Positions 12,149-22,461 of a stretch of 64,000 nt of DNA are shown piece after piece; position 1 is the stretch's first letter; each line of letters opens with the position of its first letter. The notes under the pieces are model-generated. The model ran no database searches, had not been told where the DNA came from, and saw only the letters and a program-made list of their open reading frames with translations. Position numbers and translations under genes: made by a program. Where the stretch lies: the NCBI GenBank assembly GCA_025765615.1, contig JAIVFJ010000113.1, positions 62,001-126,000 on the forward strand. Direction: 5' to 3'. The stretch comes from Zopfochytrium polystomum. Lineage: Eukaryota; Chytridiomycota; Chytridiomycetes; Chytridiales; Chytridiaceae.

Positions 12149-13719
12149 ATGACTCGCATGACTAACAACATTTCCGGCAACACGGCCGCGATGGTGACCC
12201 ACATCCACACGTCGACAAACTTTGCCGGCAAGAACGTGCCTAGCGTCAAGACGCCAACGCCTACTAGCGGCATGGCGCCCTCGCCGGTCGACTCTCCCTC
12301 CGAGACGCCAACCCTGGCACCCGAGGAAGTTCCCACTGAAATCAAGGAAATCATGGCGTACGAAATGCAGCGTCTGAAAATGGCGGAGCGTGCCAAGCGA
12401 GAGCAAGCCCGACTGGCGGAAGAACTGGATAACGCTCGTAAAATGCGCGAGCAGAAGGAAGCGGCACAGGAACTCCAGCACTCCAAGCCTTTTGAAATCA
12501 AAATTGGGCCTCAAATGTTCAACAAGGTATGCGCAATCACCTTTTTTTCAACCTTGGTTTCGAGAATACTTAATCACTTGCGCAGCCCCAGGAGGCCCGC
12601 CCTACCTCGGGCTCCTCCACCTCAGGAAAGAACAAAAATAAACGAGATTCGGCTACTAAGCAACAGCCCTTGGCTCAGTCTCCTCAGCAGAAGCGTCACT
12701 CGGCTACAAAGCAGCAATCCTTGACTAAACCTGCTCAGCAACCGCAATCGCGCCCAGCGACGCCAAAGCAGCAGCTGCGAGGACAAAAAGAGTCTCAGCC
12801 AGTCGCCCCTCCCCAGCCACAGCCGCAACCGACGGCGCGGCAAGTGGCGCCCAACTCAAAGCCTGCCTTGCCCCCAAGGCCGAGCACCCAGTCAACGCAA
12901 GCTGCTAAACAGCAACGGCTCGCTCAAGACTCGAAGCCGTCAATGGCTGCACAGCCCAAGAGCCACCAAGGTACGAGGCAAATGACAACGGCGAACGGCA
13001 TCTCCACTACTATCGCTAGCCCTGAAAAGCCAGTGGTATACGGACCTGTCAACCGGCCAACCTCAGCTACGAACGGTTCAAAGCCTATGGTGCACGGACC
13101 CGCCAACCGACCCACCTCTTCGACCAACGGCCCCTCCAAATCGGCCTCGAACTCCACGAAGACCATGGTATACGGCCCCGTCAACAGACCGATGTCCCCT
13201 TCGAAGCGCCAGCGCACTCGCACGCCCAAAGTCAACCCGGAAACGCACTTCAACCCCTCGCTCTTTACCGAGCCGGCCGGTTTCGCCACAAGTCCGTCGG
13301 CACCCCCCCGATACCTCCGCCCGACTTCCGGGCGCGGCGGCAAATCCAGGTCTAACTCTACCACGCGCAAGCTCCCGGCCGCCGAGCTGAAGCGCATCGC
13401 GGCGCAGAAGAAGGCGGGTCAAGCCATCCACGCGCGGCGTGCTACCTTGAAGAAGCAGCGCGACGCGAACAAGGAAGGTTTCTGGATGCCGGAAGGCGCT
13501 GTCGGGCTCTCTGACGTACTGGAGAAAGTACTTTTCCAGGCGCCTAGTCCCTCCTGGATTGCGGCCTGCAAGGTAGTTGGCGGCATTCGAAGATTGCACA
13601 AGGCCGTATCACCACAGCCTAAGAATACTGGTAAGCAAGACCACAGCGAAACGGCGATGAGACCAGAATCGGGAACCGGTTTGAAGAGGCAAAAAAGTGC
13701 CGGGAAGGGACAGCGATGA
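12149..13719 (+). CDS. Gln/Pro/Ser-rich protein A, tandem paralogue of an unrecognised family
   Basis: Two exons, 12149-12526 and 12586-13719 (59-nt intron, phase 0), 503 aa. I do not recognise the family. The N-terminal third has a charged helix (AYEMQRLKMAERAKREQ, about 70-105), ending in HSKPFEIKIGPQMF exactly at the exon 1 border. A disordered Gln/Pro/Lys middle follows, including a repeated VYGPVNRP/VHGPANRP motif (three copies near 295-340). Near 341 comes NPETHFNPSLF.EPAGFATSP and PPRYLRP, then a basic helix (AAQKKAGQAIHARRATLKKQ), and near 450 SWIAACKVVGGIRRL. No signal peptide or membrane segment. The same motifs and intron recur in the neighbour at 14756. Nuclear or RNA-granule localisation would be a guess from composition only. 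Confidence 0.85.
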
Positions 13720-13917
13720 TCACCCCATTGACTTTTCTTCCGCCCTTGGTCCTTGTATGCAAATGTTTATTCTATTCTTTTCTTCCTGTTCTTCCTGTCA
13801 TATGTGCGCATCGAAATTCTTTCTGTCTTGACCTGTAACTACTCTTCTCTTGCTTCGATTCCCTCCGTGCTATTTGGTCTGCTTTGTACTTGCCCTACCG
13901 TACCGAGATTTTCCTCG

Positions 13918-14300
13918 CTCCCTATGGTGAGAATCTGCTCCCTATGGTGAGAATCTGAACTCATTTCAAAAAGCACCTTCACTCTTCACTCTTTGATCTC
14001 GTCAAGGTTTCCCCACATTCCCTTTTCCCACTTTGCTTCGCCTCGACTGTTCCACAAATGTTCGCCAAATAATAAAATTTTCTTTAACCAAATAATAAAA
14101 TTTTCTTTACCCCCATCGCTAGCAAGCTCGCTTTGTTATTCCTCCTAGAATTTCGAAGTTCCCATTCTCTCACTCCCTCGAAGTTTCCATTCTCTCACTC
14201 CCATATCTCGAAGTTTCCATTCTCTCACTCCCATATCTTGAACTAAAGTGCAAGCGAGCAAGGCCTTTGCACTGTAATTCGCTTTGCACTGTAATTCGTG
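13918..14300. repeat. Cluster of four different short tandem duplications downstream of gene A
   Basis: Perfect or near-perfect duplications: a 20-bp unit (CTCCCTATGGTGAGAATCTG) twice at about 13918-13957; a ~23-bp unit holding AATAAAATTTTCTTT twice at about 14066-14110; a ~30-bp unit (TCGAAGTTTCCATTCTCTCA core) three times at about 14165-14235; and a 17-bp unit (TTTGCACTGTAATTCGC) twice at about 14263-14297. The AATAAA unit duplicates a possible polyadenylation signal of gene A. The rest of 13720-14637 holds no gene that I can see. Confidence 0.85.
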
Positions 14301-14637
14301 TATGAGTGCCTTAATGGGTCACACGAAAACTCCAGTCGGCCTTATTTTTCCCTTAAACACAACAGCCTTATCTGTTTGTACCAAATAGCAGCATTGTTAT
14401 CACGATCATTTTCCTTGATCAAAGACCGGAAACGGGCGCAAAGATCTCGAATCTTGCCCGTCAGCGAATTGAATCACGACAAGGTAATGAGGTGCAACGC
14501 GGCGAGGCGCTCACACGACCGAGCGCCCGTTGCCAAAAATAGCTCATCCCGCCTCCATTTCTGCCGAGACAATCAAGTTTCTATTAATGGGATCTTGGGC
14601 GCCACCAAGTGTCGCCTGACCCTCCAGCTGGCCACCG

Positions 14638-14645
14638 TATAAAAA
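14638..14645 (+). promoter_or_regulatory. TATA box of Gln/Pro-rich gene B
   Basis: TATAAAAA 118 bp upstream of the ATG at 14756, same octamer as upstream of the paralogue. Confidence 0.65.
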
Positions 14646-14755
14646 GCTGAGTGCTCCCCAACCAGTCCCCTCACCCAATTTGTTGGACAAGAAGCATTAG
14701 TTACCCCCCAGCCTCTGATATCCCCCCAAAAAGCAAAAGCAAAAAGTCCGAAAAA

Positions 14756-16573
14756 ATGACTCGCAAGAACAACAACAACAGCAACCACTCTGGAAACACC
14801 GCTGTCGCGGCCGCCCAAGCTCAAGTTACCCAGCCCGCCGGCAAGGCAGCGGTTATGAACACTGCAAAACCCCAGCCGGCCCCTGTTCAGGCCGCCCCGG
14901 CCCCTTCCATGCAGGAGGCACTGCGCCAGCAAGCCCTCGAGATGCAGCGCCAGGCCATGGCGGAACGGGTCAAGGCCCAGCAAATCCGCCAGGCCGAGGA
15001 GGCTGCTATTGCTAAGCAGCACAAAGAGGCCAGGCACAACGCCCAAGAGGCCCAGCACTCGAAGCCTTTCGAAGTCAAGGTCGGCCCCCAGATGTTTGCG
15101 GTATGCTTGTCGTGTAAAACTTTCCTCACCTGCCGAGAGCAAGCCGAAAGCAAGCTTTTAAACGTTTTCTCTCGTCCAAACTACCCCCTTCACTAGCCTC
15201 GCCCGCAGTCGGCTCAGAAAGACGCCCCGCAGCATAAACAGCCACAGCAACAAAACCAAAAGCCTGCCACACCGCAGCAGGCGAAGCAGCAAAACCTGCA
15301 GCAATCTGCGCAACAGCAGAAGCAGCAGCAACAGCAACAGAAGCAACAAAAGCCGGTGATGGGCCCGCAGCCCCAGCCTCAGCAAATGCAGCAGAAGCAG
15401 CAGCAGCAGCAGCCAAAGCAAATGGGACTGCAACAGCCGCAGCAGGCGACCCCTGCTCCAAAGCAGCAAATGCCGATGAAGCCAGCGCCGGTGCAGCGCC
15501 AAAAGTCGTCCGACGAAGGCTTCTCGGCCCTCGCGGCCTTGTTTGCCGAGCCTGCCTCGTGGACTGCCGCCTGCCACCCCGTTGGGCCGCCCCACCGGCT
15601 GGCCACCCCACCAGCCAAGCAACAGCAGCAGAAGCCGCAGTCGCCGAAGCAGTCGCAGCCCCAACCTCAGCAGCAGCAAGCCAAACCCCAATCTCAGCAG
15701 CAGCAAGCCAAACCCCAGCCTCAGCAGCAACAGGCCAAGCCCCAACCGCAGCAGCAGCAGGCCAAGCCGCAACCGCAACCGCAACAGGCGCAGCAAAAGA
15801 CGCGCTCGCCCAGCGCCGGCGCCCCACCCAACCAAAAGCCCGGCTCCCCGCAGCAAAAGCAGGCGCAACCGCAGCCACAGCCGCAGCAGCACCAGCACCA
15901 CCAGCAGAAGCAGGCGCAGCCGCAGCCCCAAAAGCAACAGCAGCAGCAGCGCCAGCGCCCGGCGTCCGCCCCGGGCCCCAAGCGCGCGGCGGGCAGCCCG
16001 GACGCCCACATGGTGAACCCCGAGACCCACTTCAACCCCGCCATGTTTGCCGAGCCCGCGGGCTTCGCCACGTCGCCGTCCACCCCGCCGCGGTACCTGC
16101 GCCCGGCCAGCGCACGCAGCGCCTCCTCGCGCCCGGCTTCGGCGCCCGGCGGGACCAAACAGCAGCAGCACCACAAGGCTGCGGCGCCGCGCAAGATGGA
16201 CGCCGCGCGGGCGAAGCAGGTCGCCGCGCAGCGCAAGGCCGGCGAGAAGGTGCGCGCGCGCCGCGCGGCCGCGCGCCGCGAGCGCGACCGCGAGGTCGGC
16301 GGGAAGGAGGGCGTGTGGGCGCTCGCCGGCTTGCCGGAGGCGCTCGAGCGCGTGCTGGCTGCCGCGCCCGGTCAGGCGTGGCTGGCCGCGTGCCGCCCCG
16401 TCGGCGGGGTGCGGCGGCTGGCGTCCGCGGCGTCTTCGCCCACGAAAGCCGGCAACGGCGGCGCAAAGCCTCCGATGAAGCAGCAAGCTGCCGCGCCGCC
16501 CGCCGCCCCGGCGCCTGCCCAGCAAGGGAACCACGGCAACCACAAGAGGTCTGGAAGCGCTAGCAAGCGCTGA
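14756..16573 (+). CDS. Gln/Pro-rich protein B, tandem paralogue of gene A
   Basis: Two exons, 14756-15100 and 15209-16573 (108-nt phase-0 intron), 569 aa. Family unrecognised. The N-terminal half resembles gene A: Asn-rich start, charged helix (LEMQRQAMAERVKAQQIR, about 60-100), then HSKPFEVKVGPQMF at the exon border. The middle is glutamine-rich with a repeated QQQQAKPQ(P/S) element (about 255-310). NPETHFNPAMFAEPAGFATSP plus PPRYLRP lies near 383, followed by a basic region and, near 504, AWLAACRPVGGVRRL. A second copy of this last motif sits near 232 (SWTAACHPVGPPHRL), so B carries an internal duplication absent from A. GC content and codon use are more extreme than in A. ATG 14756 is chosen because it follows an A-rich leader and aligns with the start of A. 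Confidence 0.85.
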
Positions 16574-17500
16574 TGGATGGTGCTTTCTGTTCTTGTTCTT
16601 GCAAATACTTTGGTGAACTGATGAACTGATACTTGCGGGTTTGTTTTGCTTCATAATTTTCAATCTTCGGCTCACTGTGCGCTTTTCGATACCCACCCTT
16701 GCTGAGCCGACCTTGCCTTTCGATCTTCTACTTTACCTGAGCCTCCTTTGCCTTCCGATTGATCCTTTCCTTTGCCTTCCGATTGATCCTTTCCACCTTC
16801 TACATTCCTCGTTAGTGCTCTCAAATCATGGGTATTATCTGTCAATGCTTCTGCACTCGCGGCCTCTTTGTACCACGCCTACCATTTCTTTCATTCCAAA
16901 ATGTTCTGTCCACAATTACAAGCAGCCATCACCATCTTACCAAATAATATTTTCACCGCCACCAAAACATCACCAAACTTTCTGCCTCAATATTCTGGAA
17001 GGACGATACGACCGTGGGAAGATCTGTTTGATCTGCAGGTAGGGCTCAGTGAACTTCCTTTCGAACTTTCCTTTTCCATCAAGACTATCGTCCACAAGAC
17101 TATCGTCCACAAACGACTTCGAGGGGTTGAGCGAGAAGAAGAGTGGTTTTCCTTGGCCCGAAGTCACCGGCTATTTTGGTTTATCCTTGGACAGGGAAAC
17201 ACCAGAAAAAAGTAGCAGTTCAAAGTAGAGCATATGCAAGAGTCATAGACCAGCTCTGGTGATCAGCAAAGGATGCAGTAGGCCCTGGTGATTCAGGGTT
17301 GAATCAGCAAGAATGGTAACCGTTTTTGGAGTGATGGCAAGGAGAAAGTTAGTGAGGTTGGAGCGCGGCCGGGAGGGGGGAGAGGCGTCTAATTGCCAAA
17401 CACTTGCTACACACACGATTGACCAACAAACCAAACGAAAAAAAAAAATACAAAAAGAAGCAAGATTAAGAAAGGGGATAAGAAGCGTACAAAACATCGA
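16574..17500. other. Intergenic region with short tandem duplications, no gene seen
   Basis: Pyrimidine-rich 3' flank of gene B. Contains a 22-23-bp unit (TTTGCCTTCCGATTGATCC) twice at about 16746-16791 and a 15-bp unit (GACTATCGTCCACAA) twice at about 17083-17112. Open frames here look random. Confidence 0.6.
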
Positions 17501-17625
17501 ACCGGCGACAATTTGAAACCTGCGCCTCCACACCCACGAGAGTTCCAATAATAGGCATCGTTAGGCACGCGAGCGCAGCAGCGAGGGGGATGGGGGACCG
17601 AAAAGGAGCAATCGCGTGTCCGGAT

Positions 17626-19395
17626 TTACCGCACAACAACCGCACCCATCTCATCGTTCCCCGCCGCGTATCCCGCCGTCCCCAAAAAGCTTGACACACG
17701 CTTCGAGATCCGCACGCTGTTGCTGCTGCTGTCGTCAGGAACGCCGGACGACCGCCACGCACTGGACGACGCCGCCGACATGACGCTCTGCCTGCTCGCG
17801 AGGAGCGACTCGGCCTCCTCCGGCGACACGGCGCAAACCATCGGGAACGCGCCCTGCCTCCCCGTGGTGGGGTCCAGCCCCAGCCCCCACCCGTCGTCAA
17901 AAGGCTTCAAGAGGTGCACGTACGCTCCGACGGTCAGCGTCAGCTCGTCCGGGAGGGTTGACTGATACGGGAAGATGACGCGGAGGAGCGTCACGCCGGT
18001 GTCGGACGGGTTTGGGGAAGGGATGGGCGGCTGCTGGTGGTGCTGCTGCTGGTGCTGCTGCTGGTGCTGCTGCGCCGCGGATTTCGAAGATCTCGTCAAG
18101 GCGTCCTCCGGCATCTGGGGCATCGGGGGGTTCGACGCGGGCCGGGAGGGATGGAGCGCGGACGCGACGGCTGCGGCGTTGTTGGCCGCCGAAATCAGCG
18201 ACGGGGTCAGAGAAAATCGGGATGTCGGGGACGTCGCGGTGCCTGGGGACTGTGGGGGACCGCGATTGCGGGTGACCGAGGGGGGTGCCATTGACACAAA
18301 GACCGTGTTGTGGGGCGAGCCGACTAATGCATCACGAGCTGGCGAGGCCGTCAGCGAGCGGTACTCGTCAGAGGGGGTCGGCCCTCGGCTTTGCTGCTGG
18401 TATTGCTGCTGGTATTGCTGCTCCTGCTGTTGCTGTTGCTGCTGATATTGTTGATTGTAGGTGGGTTGACCCATTCCACCACTATTATACTGCGATTCCG
18501 TCAGACGTTCACGCTCCGACATTCTCGGATCACTCTCCGCTTTTGACGCTTTTCTGCGCCGCACGCACATGTACACTGCGAAGCCGACAGCACCAACGAC
18601 CAGACCAATGGTCACAGCCGCAATGACGATGGCGGCTAGGCTGAAAGTCAGTCCTCCCGATCCGCCAGTGGCCGCAGCAGCCGCAGCGACGAGGCTGGAG
18701 CAGCACAAGTCCGTTGCTGTCAGAGTTGAACAGCCGGTTGTTGCCAGCGACGCCGACCGAAATCCACACGTTACAACTTCAGAGGAGACTGCGGCGAGAC
18801 AGGTCGTTCCAACAGCCAGAGCAGATTCGTTGGCACAGAACGTCTTTGTCCTGCTAACCTTGTCGGCCGCTTGAGCAGTTCTGCTGCACAGGGTTGCGTT
18901 TGATATTATAGTCTCAAGCGACAGCTCGGCTGTTGCGCAAGTCGTGCTACAGATCGGCGGCCCCGCAGGCTGAAACGTGAGGTTGCCGCTGGCAGAAGCC
19001 GGAATAGCGCATTTGCCGTCCACAATGGACCGGTACACGTACTCGGAGCAAAAGTAAGACAATTGGTAGCGCATCTGCTGGATCTGGGAGTCGAGAAAGG
19101 CACTGGGGCTGCAAGCGTACAGATTGGATAATGCTGACGCAGTCTGAACGGGATCTGTCAGGTTTTGAAGAAGCTGCACAAAACCGTTGTAGTCTGTGAA
19201 GTTTCCACCGTAGTCGATGGCCACTGGGTATCCGTAGAACTCCAGACCGCACCTGTGCGAGCGATTGGGGCGATTGAGGAGTCGTTAAGCTCCAGGGCTG
19301 AGAACATCCACCGTGGGCGGGCCACGCCGCACAGACCAAGGTGAGGGTAAAAAGGGGGGGTGTCTCCCTGCTTCTCGTAGCTAACTGGCAGTTAC

Positions 19396-19428
<33 letters not shown>

Positions 19429-19569
19429 TACTAGCACCCCCACTACCACAACTACCATCACTTCTACTACTATTACAACTCACGGGGTCCGGTCGTCGAG
19501 GTAGAGGCAGCCGTCTTGCACAAACGGCGGGACCTGTGCGCCGGCGACGGCGGGGGCGGCTGAGGCCAT
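17626..19569 (-). CDS. Single-pass membrane protein with Cys-rich ectodomain and C-terminal SH3 domain
   Basis: Exons 19569-19484 and 19252-17626 (231-nt intron containing a TAC trinucleotide repeat), 570 aa, in phase. The ectodomain (about 1-235) has many cysteines and N-glycosylation sequons (NFT, NLT, NAT, NES). A transmembrane helix follows near 238-264 (FSLAAIVIAAVTIGLVVGAV), then an RRRK stop-transfer. The cytosolic part has Gln-rich and His/Gln-rich tracts, then an SH3 domain near 445-505 (VIFPYQSTLPDELTLTVG, DDGWGLGLDPTTGRQGAFP). This layout is common among early-diverging fungal Fus1-like or cell-surface SH3 proteins. A cleavable signal peptide is not obvious; the start MASAAPAVAGAQV may follow an unseen upstream exon. 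It may link a surface signal to actin or polarity partners (inference). Confidence 0.78.
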
Positions 19570-19837
19570 TGATTGTTGGGTGTTGTTGTTGGTTGTTGCT
19601 TTCGGGAAAGAGACAAACAGCCGAAAAGACGCGGCGCAGACAGAGAGGCTCACTGCAGCCGACAGACAGAAGGGCAGACAGACAAGGGGACTGACAGTCA
19701 GACTGACCAGCAGTGCAGGCCGGAGACAGGGCGTGCGGAAATGGCAAGCAAAATTGACTGGCCGCAGCGGATTTTTGCAGAAAACTGTATTTATTGGAGG
19801 ATTCATGTAATAGCACGAGCTGCGGCCAAATGCTGCG

Positions 19838-20003
19838 AGTTCGTCTGTCTGTCTGTCTGTCTGTCAAGGTGGCGCTTTCCCGTGATTTGCGGATGCCGGA
19901 AGCCGCCGCCGACAGAGATGCGAATTCAAGAAGAGGGAGGAGACCGCGAGAGATAGAGAGAAGAGAGATAGAGGTGGCGGGTTGCGTGTGTCTGTGTCTG
20001 TCC

Positions 20004-20043
<40 letters not shown>

Positions 20044-20056
20044 GTGTTTGTGTGTG
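19838..20056. repeat. TCTG and (TG)n microsatellites
   Basis: (TCTG)n at about 19841-19865 and a (GTGTGT)n tract at about 20006-20056, in the 0.5 kb between the SH3-protein start and the carbonic-anhydrase stop. Confidence 0.85.
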
Positions 20057-20085
20057 GTAGTGGGTTTGCGTGCGTGGATGGTCGC

Positions 20086-21459
20086 TCACGCCTTCTGCGC
20101 CGGGAGCGACTGCGGCCTCGCCGGCGACGGCGAGCGCCCGGCCCGGAGATTTGCGCGCCGCTGCGCAAGGTCCTTCTTCAGGCCGCTCTTGGTCACGTAC
20201 TGTTGTGTGTGTGTGTGGTGGTATTTGTCGTAGTGGCACGTATGTAAAAGCATGGCAGGTTGTCGTTGGCGTGAACAGTGAGTGAGTGAGCAGACAACCG
20301 CGTGCGAAACAGACAGTGGGGCAAATGGCAGCCACCGAAAAACAAAAAGAAAGAAAGGAAGGGGCTGTGCCCAGCTTACCGAGTAAATACTCTCAACCTC
20401 GTGCTGCCCTTCGATGCACAGCTTCAAATCATTGATGTGGCCGTCCGAGAGCCGATACACCCAGCCGTGAATCGACAGCTTCTGGCCCCTGTCCCACGCG
20501 TCCTGAACGATGCCCGTGTGGCAGACGTTGTGGACGGACTTAGCAACGTTCAGTTCGACCAGCAGGTCCGCGCGCTCCGACGAGTCCGTCACGTCGGCAA
20601 GGACGCGACGGTTGGTTTGGTAGACGTCCTTGATGTTGCGAAGCCTGGAGTTTCGTCGTTGTTCATATCGACATATCGGAAGAATTCGTTAAACTTTTTT
20701 TGAGGGGCCGAGGGGGGAGGTGCATTACCAGTTATCGATAAGACCGTATTGCTTGTTCGACATGGCTGCTAGGCAGCCGCCGCACTGGTAATGCCCGCAG
20801 ACGATCACGTGCCTCACTTTGAGTACCTCCACCGCGTATTGTAGCACGGACAGGAGCGACATATCGGTCGACACGACCACGTTGGCGATGTTGCGGTGCA
20901 CAAAGAGGTCGCCCGGTCCGAGCCCACAAATGCTCTCGGCAGGGACTCGGGCGTCAGAGCACCCTGCAGAGATTAATCTCCATATCAGAAATGCTTCACC
21001 ACCGTCCCCGCTCCCGCATTCGGAACTCGATTAACATTTACCAATCCAGAGAATTTCCGGCGTCTGCTGGACGGCCAGTCGTTCAAAGAGGCCTGGGTTC
21101 TCCATGTCCATCTTTCGCGCCCAGTTCCTGTTGTTTTCGAGCACCTGCAGCAGCGTGTCCGCGTGTGTCGGGTCGACTTCGTCCTCGTCGCCGCTGCCGA
21201 CGCCGACGCCGCCGCCGCCGCCGCCGTTGGTGGGTCCGGTCGTGACAATGACAGATGGGACTGGATCCTTGGGGGCTCCGTCGGACGACGGCGCCGGCGC
21301 CGGCCCCGACGACGACGACGACGATGCGGCCTTGGTGGTGGTGGTGGTGGTGGTGGCGGTGGTGGTTGTCGAGGATCCCGGCGGCGCGGCGGCCGAGGCG
21401 GCAACGCTGTCAGCAACACCGGGAGAATCCGCAGCAGCAGCACCGAGCATCTTTGACAT
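20086..21459 (-). CDS. Beta-class carbonic anhydrase
   Basis: Interconverts CO2 and bicarbonate. Exons: 21459-21042, 20963-20729, 20644-20380, 20199-20086, 343 aa, all phases consistent. Residues 1-95 are a low-complexity Ala/Ser/Thr/Gly extension. The catalytic core begins with NRNWARKM, then LWIGCSDAR (zinc Cys and catalytic Asp, split by intron 1), HRNIANVV, and VCGHYQCGG (zinc His and Cys). [11 protein letters not shown] spans intron 2. The C-terminus [19 protein letters not shown] is typical of the family. The core is of normal length; the extension could be a transit peptide or a disordered tail. An alternative start is at 21450. A long CT tract lies upstream. Confidence 0.93.
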
Positions 21460-21536
21460 GCGACGTATGCGATGGCTATCTCGTGACAGTCCTTTTTTTT
21501 CTGTAGAAGTAATATAATAGTAATAATATTTTTACA

Positions 21537-21800
21537 TGTCTCTCTGTCTCTCTCTCTCGCGGGCTTGTCGATCTGTTTTTTCTTGTTTTGTTTACATTAC
21601 ATTACCTAAGTATTGGTCAAAGGGAAATCTCCCTAGATTTTCCTTTTTTCCTCAACTTGTTCTCCCGTCCCGTCCCGATTTCCGTACCCCATCCCTATAT
21701 CCTCTCTCTCTCTCTCTCTCTCTCTCCCACTGCCTCCCTCTCTCTGTCTCTCTGTCTCCCTCTCTATCTCTCGCTCTCTCTCTCTCGCTCTGTCTCTCGC
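21537..21800. repeat. CT-rich microsatellite upstream of carbonic anhydrase
   Basis: (CT)n/(TCTG)n blocks at about 21539-21560 and 21706-21797 on the plus strand, 80-340 bp upstream of the minus-strand carbonic anhydrase ATG. No other gene signal up to about 22460. Confidence 0.8.
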
Positions 21801-22461
21801 ATTATCTTCATGCAAAAGAAACCGGGTGAACGGACCACAGTTGATTGAAAAATTCTTCCACCGTTTTTCCAGTCATTCGAGATAAGGTTACTCGGCGACG
21901 CGAAGACATTTCCACAACATGGCTGTGAGCGAGGTAAATTGATGCGGGTGGGTTGACGATCAAGGTGCTCAGTGAGGGTCGGTTTACCTGCGTGGCTAAT
22001 TCAAGAAGTTTCTCATGAAACTGGTTCCTCCCATCTCTGTCTGCCGTATGTTCATCATCTGCAGTAAACTTTTGTGTCATTCCCTCACAGCAGCAGAATC
22101 AGATCCCTTTTTCGTACTTCTCACCAAGTGATACCCTCCACTCGTCCAGAAATAGGTCAGCTGTCTCACGGGTTTTGTCACTGCAACGGCGGACACCAGC
22201 AGAGCGACTAATGGTGACAAAGAGGCCAAAAAGTTTTGGTCTCGAGATTTGATAGACTACCGTTTATTTTCCATCCCGTGGGAAGAGTTGAATTTTCGCA
22301 TCACCTTTGGCAATTTGCAGTGCCAAACAGCCCAAACAGCTACCTCTCCGCATCGCTCGATCGCCACATTTGTTCGGCGAGGTTTTCGGCGTCGGCATCG
22401 CCGTGCGTCGCTGTACTCGCGAAGAACTGTCTCAGCGGGACAGTCTGCCTATTCTTCTCCT

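Noticed and set aside
12149..16573. PAM2-type (poly(A)-binding-protein docking) motif in NPETHFNP..F.EPAG
   Set aside because: The spacing of the Leu-Asn-x-x-Ala-x-x-Phe-x-Pro consensus is not met.
15158..16696. Long minus-strand open frames of 250-512 codons opposite the Gln/Pro-rich gene B
   Set aside because: They are Leu/Arg or Cys/Gly-rich shadows of the Gln/Pro codon repeats on the plus strand.
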